Source: DASUME01 sp038257655 (lineage in GTDB: Bacteria > Myxococcota_A > Polyangia > Polyangiales > DASUME01). From it: 26,074 nt of DNA. The position numbers and the translations under genes are program-made. The DNA is taken from assembly GCA_038257655.1 (NCBI GenBank), contig JBBSJC010000042.1:1-26074 (forward strand), written 5' to 3'. Positions 1 to 8,200 of the stretch are shown piece by piece. Position 1 is the stretch's first letter. Each line of letters opens with the position of its first letter. A model generated the notes under the pieces. That model saw nothing but the letters and a program-made list of their open reading frames with translations, was not told the origin of the DNA and did no database searches.

Positions 1-43
1 TCTGGGTTGCGACCTTGTGCACATCGATGCCAATCTTTTCCAT
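1..43 (-). CDS. IS110-family transposase, N-terminal 14 residues (cut by window edge)
   Basis: The visible residues are MEKIGIDVHKVATQ. This is the usual opening of IS110-family transposases, whose RuvC-like DEDD domain begins with an IGIDVHK strand carrying the first catalytic Asp. The ATG is at 43-41. A GGAGG ribosome site (54-50) lies six bases upstream, which fixes the start. The rest of the gene lies outside the window, so it is not known whether the element is intact. The start codon faces a non-coding stretch that could hold the element's left end. Confidence 0.75.
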   Translation of the reverse strand, partial: MEKIGIDVHKVATQ

Positions 44-264
44 GGCCGGCCTCCACTATGCGGCGTTGACCGCGTTTTTCGTTTCCCGTGGGGCCTAGTT
101 TGCCACCACCTCGTGGAGGCCGGCCGCTTCATCCCATCTAATCTCCGAAGTGGTTACCGTCTGCAAGACCCGCGATAACCTGGGCCATCGCGGATCGCTC
201 ATTTCGGATACCATGAGCTGTGGCCATCTCGTCCGCTCGTGGCGAATCGATCCTGCCGCTCCCG
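44..264. other. Probable IS110 upstream non-coding end / intergenic
   Basis: This stretch lies upstream of the transposase start and before the next plus-strand gene. No convincing protein is encoded. In IS110-group elements the non-coding left end upstream of the transposase carries the bridge RNA. Whether this stretch does is an inference, and I could not locate the element boundary. Confidence 0.3.
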
Positions 265-831
265 ATGGGCGAGCTGGCAGTGCCACCCGCCTCGCACGTG
301 CGCAGCACCTTACTGAGATCGTCGATGGACGCCATCGAAGGCCTCGGACTCAGCGAGGCATACTTCGACCGGCTCCCGCCTGAGCATCATGCCACCGTGA
401 AGGAGCTGGTGATCGGGCAGTGGTTGACGATCGACGTGGCGCTCGCGCACTACGGCGCCATTGAGGCGCTCGCCCTAACCAGCGAGCAAGCGTTCGCGAA
501 CGGTCGCCTGGTCGCCGATCGCGTCCAAAACTCCTACGTGGGCACTGTGCTCAAGGTACTCGGCACGGCAGCTACACCGTGGTCCGCATTGCCTCGCTTC
601 CCTGGTGTCTGGACGCGTCTTATGCAGGGCGGCGCGCCGGCGGTGTATCGTCTGGGGCCGAAGGACGCGAGGGTGGAGGCGCACGGGGTTCCGCTCGCTC
701 GTTACGCCTACTTTCGCCAGGGCTGGGCGGGGATGTTCGCGAGCAGTCTCGAGCTGCTCAGCCGTAAGGTCCACTGCCGTCCCGAAGCTGTGAGTCCGGT
801 GCGCGTAGATTTCCTGATCTCTTGGGTCTGA
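265..831 (+). CDS. Hypothetical protein, probable Myxococcota paralogous family (TIGR02265/DUF2378-like)
   Basis: A protein of about 188 residues with no signal peptide or membrane segment. The layout resembles the myxobacterial TIGR02265/DUF2378 family: an N-terminal helical part (VRSTLLRSSMDAIEGLGL, then YFDRLPPEHH), a GQW stretch, a middle G-R-L-V-A-D segment, a W-x-R-x-x-x-GG-x-P segment, a GPKDARVE strand, and an end in FLISW. The family may have a V4R or heme-NO-binding-like fold, but its role is unknown. The frame is also open from a GTG at 220. ATG 265 was chosen because the family-like sequence starts soon after it, but neither start has a good ribosome site. It converges on the terminator of the kinase/ATPase locus. 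The coding call is fairly safe; the family name is tentative and made from memory of the pattern. Confidence 0.55.
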   Translation: MGELAVPPASHVRSTLLRSSMDAIEGLGLSEAYFDRLPPEHHATVKELVIGQWLTIDVALAHYGAIEALALTSEQAFANGRLVADRVQNSYVGTVLKVLGTAATPWSALPRFPGVWTRLMQGGAPAVYRLGPKDARVEAHGVPLARYAYFRQGWAGMFASSLELLSRKVHCRPEAVSPVRVDFLISWV

Positions 832-937
832 GGGTTGAGTCAGCGACGCTTGATCTGCAAGACGTCGCGCACGGGCGCGCCTGGTCACCTGACTTGATCG
901 ATGGGTCATCACATTCGAAGCGCTACCTGCCGGCCTG

Positions 938-968
938 AAAAAGGGTAGGTACCTTTGCGGTACCCTAC
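938..968 (-). terminator. Intrinsic terminator of the kinase/ATPase locus
   Basis: On the minus strand GTAGG-(bulged G)-TACC pairs with GGTA-CCTAC around a five-base loop, followed by CC and a run of five T (942-938). The 5' arm overlaps the stop codon of the ATPase gene (967-965). The hairpin plus U-tract fits Rho-independent termination of that gene. It may also stop transcription from the plus-strand gene ending at 831, though without a U-tract on that side. Confidence 0.6.
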
Positions 969-3877
969 GTTAGGCGCGCAAAGCCCGGCGCGTATACCGC
1001 CGTGATACGATCGGGGTCACGGATGCCTTGACCGTGCATCCATGCGTTGGCGTCCGCGACCAGCGCCTGCCCCTGACCGCCGCCGAGCAGCTCGCCCTGG
1101 CGTCGTCGAGCGACCGCGGCTTGAAGGCGCATGCCCAAGCCGGTCAACGTGTTGGCAGCGCTTGTAGCCGCGTCCAGGGCCCGCGCTTTGTCGCCGCGCG
1201 CAGCGTGCAGCCCCGCTCGCAGCAAACTGGCAAGGGCCGAGCTCCAGGGCATCTTTTTGCCTTCTAGAGCGGCGATGTCGGCATCGACCTTAGCCAGCAA
1301 GGCGGCATCGGCCGTGGCCGTGGCAGTCGCGAGCGTCAGCATCGAACGCGCACGTTGCTCGAGTGCCGTGATGTCCGTGATCTGTACTACGAACAGTAGG
1401 CCCCGCTTGGCCTTGGGCCAGCTTTCGACCCAACGCTGATGGGCTGCGGCGCCGTCACCGCGGTAGAGGTCGATCTGCGCGCGCCCTGCCACACAGTAAA
1501 GGTGTTGGAGCTGGAAGCTATCCGCCGTCAGGTGCTTTTCTGCCACGGCCAGCTCGTGCTCGGCGCGCTCTAAGTCACCATCTAGCATTGCAAGCAGATA
1601 GGTTGGATTGCTGCGCATGCCGACCGAAGCGTATAGGTCTCCTTTTTGATCGGCCTCGCGCAGATAAACTGGCGCACGCTTGGCTAGGTCGATGAAGTCG
1701 CCGCGAAAGATCTGATTGCGGCATAGGACGAGCCGCGTGGCATTGAGCTCGTACGAGGCGCCGACGCAGTGGTCGCGGAGCGTTTCCTCCGCCTTGAGCA
1801 GCTCCTCGGTCGCCTTATCCCACTCACCGACGAAGTAGTGGGCAAAGCCACCGACACCGAGGGCGAGCCCTTCGAGGAAGGGGTCTGGCTCCAGCGTCTT
1901 CATCAACGTGCGTATTTCCGCGAGCTGCTTGGCGGTCTGCTCCCGGGTTGGACCACCGCGCGAGCCGGTGCCGATCGAGAACATCGAAAGAGCGCGCGTG
2001 ACACGAACCGGCTCGCCTGCGCGAAGGGCCGATAGAAGGTGGCGCGTGTGAAAGCTCGAACCACGCACGGGTTCCGTCATAGAGAACCCGGAGCCTGCGG
2101 AGCACAACGCATCGACACGCTGTAGCGTGCCCGGATCGATGCTCGAGGCGGTGCGCCGCTCGAACGTTAGTCCGCGCAACCGTAAGACAAAACGCGAATA
2201 GAACAGGGACGTCAGCGCTGCGCCTTGGGATTTTGGATAGCTCTCGCCGAGCGACGCGAGCACATCGCGAATGACCACTTGGCCTTCGTTGAAGTGACCG
2301 CTGCACAGATACTCTTCGGCGGCTCGCCTACGTAGATCGAGGGTGGCCGGGGACATGTCATCGCCTGCGATCTGAAGGTAGGTTTGCGCGGCCTCTGGAC
2401 CGCGTCCCGCGTTCACGAGCGCATCCGCAAGCCTTTTCCGAATCGCGCGGCCCGCTTCGAGCGAGTCTGGTCGTAGCTCGAGCGCCAGGCGATACAGACG
2501 CACGGAATGATCGAAGGCGAGTGCCGATGCAGCCTGGTCGGCGCCGCGCAAGGCATGTTCCGCAGCGCGTGAAGGATCGCCTGCACCCAGCCAGTGCGTG
2601 GCCAAGGTTTCGGGGTCTGTATCGCCCGCACGCTCGAGCGCATGGGCAAGACGACCGTGCCACGCCGCACGTTGCGGAGGCTCGAGGTGCGCGAGCACCG
2701 ACTCACGCACACGGTCGTGGTAGGTCTCGATCATGTCCTCGCGGTGCATGCCCGTCGTGCGCACGAAGTTGGCGGACCGAAGCACGGAAGTCAGCGACAC
2801 CAGCTGACCGAAGTCCATGGCGGCGGCATCGGCCGTGGTGTCCTGTCGCAGCGGCATCGAGGCCGTCGCTACCAACTCGAGCAGCTTGCGCGCTGCCGGT
2901 TCGAGCTTTCGCACCCGCTGCCACACCGCTTCGTCCAACCGTAAGGGTGCGCCGTCGTGGTTGAGCGTGCCGCGTCGCCGGATAAGCTCATCGATGAACA
3001 GTGGGTGACCGTTGGCTTCGGCCGCGATCGCGCGCACCTCCGCTTCGTCTTGCGAGCCTCCCATCAACTGCATCACCAGCGAGCGCGCATCCTCCGGGGG
3101 CAGGGGCTCGAGATACACGTGACGTACGTCGCCCTCGAGTCGACTCGCTTCGATCTCGCCGGCCTGCATGCGCTGTCGGGTTTCGGTCGCCACGCGTTGC
3201 GTGCCTAGCAATAGTAAGGCAGGAGCTTGCGGCGGCCGCGTCAACTGCGCGAGCAGTGCCACGCTGTCGGCATCGGCCCATTGCAGATCGTCCACGATCA
3301 GCACCATGGGCCAGCGCCGCGCCATATTACTAAGTAGACCGCGCAACGCTGCAAAGACGCGCAAGCGAAGCTCTTTTGGATTGCTCACATCCTGTGCTGC
3401 GGCGCGCGCCTCAGCGATTGCGGGAACCTGCGCTATCACTGGAAATACCCGGCATAACAGGCCAGCGTTCGCTGGTAGCAAAGCGATGACCTCCTCGCTC
3501 GGAAGCTCGCGCAAGAAAAGACACAAAGCATCGACGATGCCGTCGACCGCCTTGTAGGGCACCGACTCGCGCTCGTAGCAACGTCCGCGATAGATCATCA
3601 CGTTCGGGTCTTGACGCAAGCGATCGGTAAACTGCTGGACGAGGAAGCTCTTACCCACGCCCGATTCGCCGTGCACGAGGATGGTTACGCCCGCGCCTGT
3701 GCGCACATCGGACTGCGCCTGCTCGAGAGCGCCGAGCTCTTTGCGGCGCCCTACGAAGGTTCCCGTTTGGATTGTCTGCGTGGAACCTTCCACATCGGCA
3801 TGCAGGGCGAGGCGTTCCAAGACCTCGCCCCCTGATGGGCGCTCATCCGGATCGATGCTCATCAGCGAGACGCACAA
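965..3877 (-). CDS. STAND-type AAA ATPase/TPR-like portion of a frameshifted kinase-ATPase protein
   Basis: An open frame of 970 residues. The first 25 match the C-terminal end of a kinase domain (SIDPDERPSGGEVLERL), so this is the back half of a larger protein. An AAA_16-like ATPase follows: FVGRRKEL entry motif, Walker A GESGVGKS at residues 70-77, and Walker B in VLIVDDLQWAD near 190-203. The remaining 500 or so residues are helical and TPR-like. The likely role is ATP-dependent signal integration coupled to the upstream kinase. The gene at 16472-20125 has the same order and a similar C-terminus (VYAPGFARL against VFAPIRGG). The frame opens with a TTG at 3877, with ATG 3862 inside kinase-derived sequence, so independent initiation is doubtful. 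See the frameshift entry near 3911. If the lesion is real, this half is probably untranslated or made only by recoding or reinitiation. Confidence 0.85.
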   Translation of the reverse strand: MCVSLMSIDPDERPSGGEVLERLALHADVEGSTQTIQTGTFVGRRKELGALEQAQSDVRTGAGVTILVHGESGVGKSFLVQQFTDRLRQDPNVMIYRGRCYERESVPYKAVDGIVDALCLFLRELPSEEVIALLPANAGLLCRVFPVIAQVPAIAEARAAAQDVSNPKELRLRVFAALRGLLSNMARRWPMVLIVDDLQWADADSVALLAQLTRPPQAPALLLLGTQRVATETRQRMQAGEIEASRLEGDVRHVYLEPLPPEDARSLVMQLMGGSQDEAEVRAIAAEANGHPLFIDELIRRRGTLNHDGAPLRLDEAVWQRVRKLEPAARKLLELVATASMPLRQDTTADAAAMDFGQLVSLTSVLRSANFVRTTGMHREDMIETYHDRVRESVLAHLEPPQRAAWHGRLAHALERAGDTDPETLATHWLGAGDPSRAAEHALRGADQAASALAFDHSVRLYRLALELRPDSLEAGRAIRKRLADALVNAGRGPEAAQTYLQIAGDDMSPATLDLRRRAAEEYLCSGHFNEGQVVIRDVLASLGESYPKSQGAALTSLFYSRFVLRLRGLTFERRTASSIDPGTLQRVDALCSAGSGFSMTEPVRGSSFHTRHLLSALRAGEPVRVTRALSMFSIGTGSRGGPTREQTAKQLAEIRTLMKTLEPDPFLEGLALGVGGFAHYFVGEWDKATEELLKAEETLRDHCVGASYELNATRLVLCRNQIFRGDFIDLAKRAPVYLREADQKGDLYASVGMRSNPTYLLAMLDGDLERAEHELAVAEKHLTADSFQLQHLYCVAGRAQIDLYRGDGAAAHQRWVESWPKAKRGLLFVVQITDITALEQRARSMLTLATATATADAALLAKVDADIAALEGKKMPWSSALASLLRAGLHAARGDKARALDAATSAANTLTGLGMRLQAAVARRRQGELLGGGQGQALVADANAWMHGQGIRDPDRITAVYAPGFARLT

Positions 3878-4667
3878 CGCATTGAGATCGGCCGGTACGT
3901 CCGATGAAACTTTTCGGTGCAGGTGGCATAACCGTTACCTTCTGCTCGATCACGTCGCTACCGAGGCCCATGAAGGGAACGCGACCGGTCAGCGCTTGAT
4001 AAAGCATCACGCCGAGCGCGTACCAGTCTGCAGCGGGGCCTGTCTGCTCACCCAGCGCCTGCTCGGGCGCCATGTAGTAAACCGTTCCGACGATTCCCTC
4101 GCGCCCAGCGTCTCGTCCGACCTCGCTGACGATACCAAAGTCGAGGATCACGACGCGCCCGTCCGCGGTCACTTGCACATTGGATGGTTTGACGTCGCGA
4201 TGCACCTTTTGGGCACGGTGCAGCGCACTCAAGCCCTGCGCCATTTGCCCTAGCACGGCGCGCAATCGGCTCTCATCCAAGGTCGTATTCGTCTGTTCGC
4301 CGAGGGCACCGCTCGCCAGGGCCGCGGCTGCCGACGAGCCACGAACGTAGGTGAGAAAGTCGCAGCCAGGCACAAACTCCATCGTGAAGAACCACTGACC
4401 CTTTTCCTCGAACAGCTCATGCAGCTCGACCAGGTTGCGATGGCGAACGTCCTGCACGGAACGAAACTCGTTCTTCAAAAGTAAGATCGCTTCGGCGGTG
4501 GGCGCGTGCAGTGCCTTGAGCGCAAGACGCGCATCGCGTTCGCGATCGTGGACCTCATACACGACGCCGGAGGCGCCCCGACCGACACAGGCCAAAACTT
4601 GAAAGCGCTGCGTGCCGGCAAACGCGGATTGCTCGGACCCGGCCAGCTGGAGTGCTGCTCGATTCAT
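3843..4667 (-). CDS. Eukaryotic-like Ser/Thr protein kinase domain, front half of the frameshifted kinase-ATPase
   Basis: A 274-residue frame from ATG 4667. Kinase landmarks are complete: glycine loop GRGASGVVY at about residues 29-37, the VAIK-type lysine in LALKAL at about 51, HRDVKPSN with catalytic Asp at about 158, DFG at 176-178 and APE at 200-202. An Ala-rich insertion (about 111-122) is absent from the paralogue. The reading frame departs from the family after VMPPAPK and ends 37 residues later in unrelated sequence. Start choice: ATG 4667 has AGGGGG three bases upstream. The frame stays open to 4754, but the extra N-terminus is Arg-rich and not family-like. The gene diverges from the small zinc-ribbon gene. 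As read, this would be a free soluble kinase lacking its ATPase/TPR partner. Confidence 0.85.
   Translation of the reverse strand: MNRAALQLAGSEQSAFAGTQRFQVLACVGRGASGVVYEVHDRERDARLALKALHAPTAEAILLLKNEFRSVQDVRHRNLVELHELFEEKGQWFFTMEFVPGCDFLTYVRGSSAAAALASGALGEQTNTTLDESRLRAVLGQMAQGLSALHRAQKVHRDVKPSNVQVTADGRVVILDFGIVSEVGRDAGREGIVGTVYYMAPEQALGEQTGPAADWYALGVMLYQALTGRVPFMGLGSDVIEQKVTVMPPAPKSFIGRTGRSQCVVRLADEHRSG
3895..3916 (-). other. Frameshift site splitting the kinase from its ATPase
   Basis: The kinase frame is family-like up to PPAPK, and the ATPase frame is family-like from SSDVPADLNALC (the paralogue has SSVPEDLNALC). Removing one A from the minus-strand AAAA run (plus-strand T at 3911-3914) joins them as PKVSSDVPADLNALC. 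The joined gene (4667 to 965, less one base) would encode 1233 residues, against 1217 for the intact paralogue. The cause is either a real one-base insertion or a homopolymer error in the assembly. Confidence 0.85.
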
Positions 4668-4670
4668 ATG

Positions 4671-4706
4671 CCCCCTGGTCGCGCTGCGGCGCGCCCCGTA
4701 CCAGGG
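4671..4706 (-). promoter_or_regulatory. Leader hairpin overlapping the kinase ribosome-binding site
   Basis: On the minus strand CCCTGGT (4706-4700) pairs with ACCAGGG (4679-4673). An inner stem CGCGC/GCGCG (4693-4689 with 4684-4680) closes a four-base loop. A six-base bulge separates the two stems. Four of the six bases of the AGGGGG ribosome site lie in the right arm. This could restrict translation of the kinase. The pairing is seen in the sequence; the regulatory role is inference. Confidence 0.4.
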
Positions 4707-4962
4707 TAACCGAGACTCGCCTCGCGTAATCAACCGAGCCGCGATTTGTCGCAAAAAGGCTATGCTTCAGTGCTCGAACCGACGTGCGTGTGATCCGCTA
4801 TGCGCTCCTGCGGACTAGGTGCGCACCCTGCGCCAAGTCAGGCTAAGTCTTAGCATGTGATGGTTGCAGATGTCCGATCATGTCACGACCCTCACTCGAA
4901 TCGAGCTGGAAACCACTAACTACCGACCGGCGGTCACGGTATTCTGCAGAGGTGAGGGACGC

Positions 4963-5139
4963 GTGGAGCAGGTAGAGAAAACGAAGCGCTGCGTCGGCTG
5001 TAACGCAGTCGCGCCCCCGACCGAGACGAACTACACCCTAATCAGCAATCAGCACGCGTGGCGCTGTGCCAAACAATTGGATGCAAACGGGCAGAAAGTA
5101 TTGTTCTGGTACTGCGCGACGTGTTGGAAGCGAAAGTAG
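4963..5139 (+). CDS. Small zinc-ribbon-like protein (58 aa)
   Basis: Two CxxC knuckles, C10-V-G-C13 and C51-A-T-C54, sit at the two ends of a 58-residue protein, the classic layout of a treble-clef or zinc-ribbon metal site. Between them is NYTLISNQHAWRC. Start: GTG 4963 has GAGGTGAGGGAC just upstream, and residue 1 begins directly before the first knuckle. The frame is open further upstream (ATG 4870), but that part looks non-coding. It has no signal peptide. It is transcribed away from the kinase locus and toward the giant lipoprotein gene, with 75 bp between the convergent stops. The function is unknown. Metal binding is inferred from the cysteines; it could be a small adaptor or nucleic-acid-binding protein. 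Confidence 0.6.
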   Translation: MEQVEKTKRCVGCNAVAPPTETNYTLISNQHAWRCAKQLDANGQKVLFWYCATCWKRK

Positions 5140-5214
5140 AAGCGCTGCGGGCAGCCTCAACGCATTGGCCGCTTGGACGCACCATCAGGTCCCTGCCCTG
5201 TTTTGTGCCGCGCT

Positions 5215-8200
5215 CTAAGGCCAAATTACGCGTACTGGGATGTTGGACCACGGATAGGCATTGCCGAGTCTGCCACCATCGCCATCGCCCCAGCAGCTTA
5301 CCGTTCCAAGTGCGGTCACCGCACAGGTGTGCACTAGCCCCGCGCTGACACTGACCGCATCGGCGATACCGGACGCTAAGGTCGTGCCGGGAGGGTTCGT
5401 AGTCGTGCCGTTGCCGAGCTCGCCTTCACGATTGTTTCCCCAGCAACGGATCTGGCCATTGGCCAACGTCGCGCAACTATGAGCTCCTCCTGCGCTGACG
5501 GTTTGGGCGCCGGAGAGTCCAGCTACGACTTGAGGTGTCAGCGACCGTTGCGGCGCAAGTGGCCCGACTTGGCCAGATACGTTACTACCCCAGCACCTAA
5601 CTTCGCTCGTAGCGCGCACGGCGCAGGTGTGTTCGTCGCCCGCCGCGATGTACACGGCGTCCGCCAAATCCGAGACCACGACTGGCGTCAGCGCATTGGT
5701 CGTGGTTCCGTTGCCCAGTCGACCCCACAGGCCTAGGCCCCAACAGCGCACGGAGCCTCCACGACTCAGGGCGCAGGTATGCGATACGCCCGCAGCGACG
5801 CCGATCGCATCGCTTATTCCAGACACCGCCACAGGGGTGGAAGTACTGGTCGTGCCCCCGTTGCCTAGCTCACCGTCTACGCCGTAACCCCAGCAGCGCA
5901 CGCTCCCATCGGCCAGTACAGCGCAGGTGTGATCCGCGCCCGTGGAGATGCCTATCGCGGTGCTCAGCTCGGAGACCGTGACGGGAGTCTTGGTGTTGAC
6001 GGCGCGGCCATCGCCGAGCTGCCCATCGCCACCTGTGCCCCAGCACCTTACGGTACCAGAGGACAGTAAGGCACACGCGTGCGAGTCACCGGCAGCTATC
6101 GCCGTGGCATTCGAGATGCCCGAGACTTCAACCGGACTACTGGAGTCGAGGAGCGTCCCGTCACCGAGCTCGCCCGCGCCGTTGGGGCCCCAACACAGAA
6201 CGGTGCCCGCACCCTGCAGCGCGCAGGTGTTGTATGCACCCGAGGCCACCGCCACGGCACCGGCCACACCCACCACGACGGCGGGTACCTTCGCTATCTG
6301 CAACATGCCCTGGCCGAGCTGACCTTGCTCGCCGTTACCCCAGCAAGACACCTGGCCGGTCGTACGCACTGCGCAGGTATGGAGACTGCCCGCGGCCAGC
6401 TGCGTGGCGTTGGTTAGGCCGGAAACGTCGTTGGGGGTTTTGACGTCGGTCCACGTTCCCTGACCAATCGAACCGTAAGAGTTGTATCCCCAGCAGCGCA
6501 CCGTGCCCGTCGCCCCCATCGTGCAGGTGTGCAGCATGCCCGCCACCAGCAGCACGGAGTCGTTCGGTCCAGCGACGGCCACCGGCGTGCGGGAATCCGC
6601 GAGGGTACCATTGCCCAATTGACCGTAGATGTTTGCGCCCCAGCATGTGGTCGCGCCGTTGGACCGTAAGGCGCACGTGTGCAGGGTGCCCGCCGCGACC
6701 TGCTGCGCGTCGGACACACCCGTGACGGCAACTGGCAATGACGCACTGACGATGGTCCCGTTACCCAGCTCGCCATCGTTGTTGTAGCCCCAGCATGTCA
6801 CTGCACCCGTGGCGCGTACCGCGCAGGTGTGCCCGTAGCCGGCCGTGATCTGTACGGCATCGGTCAGCCCGGTGACTGCCACCGGCGCGTACGACGAGAC
6901 GATGGTGCCATTGCCGAGCTGTCCGTACGCATTGTCGCCCCAGCACACGACCGAGCTCGCAAGCAACGCACAGCTGTGCGTATCGCCGGTCGCAAGCTGC
7001 AGTGCGCCACTGACGCCGGATACCGCAACCGGCGTGTTGCTGCGCGTCGTCGAGCCATTGCCGAGCTGACCCTTGGCGTTTGCGCCCCAGCAGCTGACGG
7101 TGCCGCCCGTGCGGCGAGCGCAGGTGTGCGATTTGCCCGCCACGATCTCCAGAGCGTCCAATACCCCCGTCACCGGTACCAGGCTCGCCACCGTCATATT
7201 GGCGCCGTTGCCCAGCTGGCCGTCGAGATTACTACCCCAACACCTCACCACGCGATCTTGGAATACGGCGCAGCTGTGGTCGCCGCCTGCAGCGACCATG
7301 ATCATCACGGGCGCATCGCAGGCGTCGCCGGCGTGGTCGCCGTCGGTGTCGACCTGGTCGGGATTGAACACCGTCGGGCAGTTGTCGGCATTTGCGCAGT
7401 AGCCGTCGCCATCCTCATCGTTGAGCGGATCGAGGGGGCAAAGATCCGTACAGTCCGCGAGACCGTCAGAGTCGGTGTCCGTGGTGGACGGGGCGCAGCT
7501 GTTAGCGAGCGCTCCCGTGACGCAGCTCGTCATGCCGGTGGTGGCACAACCACCCGATCCGCAGTGCGTCACTACCGGCACGTAGCCTTCATCGACCTGA
7601 CTATTACAGTTGTCGTCTATTCCGTTGCAAGTCGTGTCATTCGCAGCCCCCGTGCCAGCGACACAGCTATTTTTGACGGTGCCTCCTACGCAGCTCATCA
7701 CGCCGGACGCGGCGCAGGCGCCGACGCCGCAGGAGGTCGAGGAGACCGGGTAGCCCTCGTCTTTGGTTCCATTGCAGTTGTCATCGATGCCGTTGCAGGT
7801 CGTGTCGCTGGGCCCAGGCGCGCCGGGCGTGCAGCTGTTGACGACGCTGCCGTTCACGCAGGTGTTGTTGCCCGAGCGCACGCAGGCACCCACGCCGCAG
7901 CTCGAGGTGGTGACCAGGTAGCCTTCGTCCTTGGTACCGTTGCAGTTGTCATCGATGCCGTTGCAGGTGGTATCGGTGGCCGCGGGGGTTCCCGGCCTGC
8001 AGCTGTCTTGGAGCACGCCGCTGACGCAGGTTCGGGTTCCTGTGCGGCCGCATGGCCCGATGCCACAGGAGGTGGCGACAGCCACATAGCCTTCGTCGAT
8101 CTGACCATTGCAGTTATCGTCCACACCGTCGCAGGTCGTGTCGGTGGTGTTGCTCGTGCTGCCCGCTCGGCAACTGTCGACGACCACGCCGCCCACGCAG

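Noticed and set aside
3895..3916. Programmed ribosomal frameshifting between kinase and ATPase
   Set aside because: No canonical slippery heptamer with a downstream stimulator was evident, and the paralogue is a single frame. A simple insertion or sequencing error is more economical, though not excluded.
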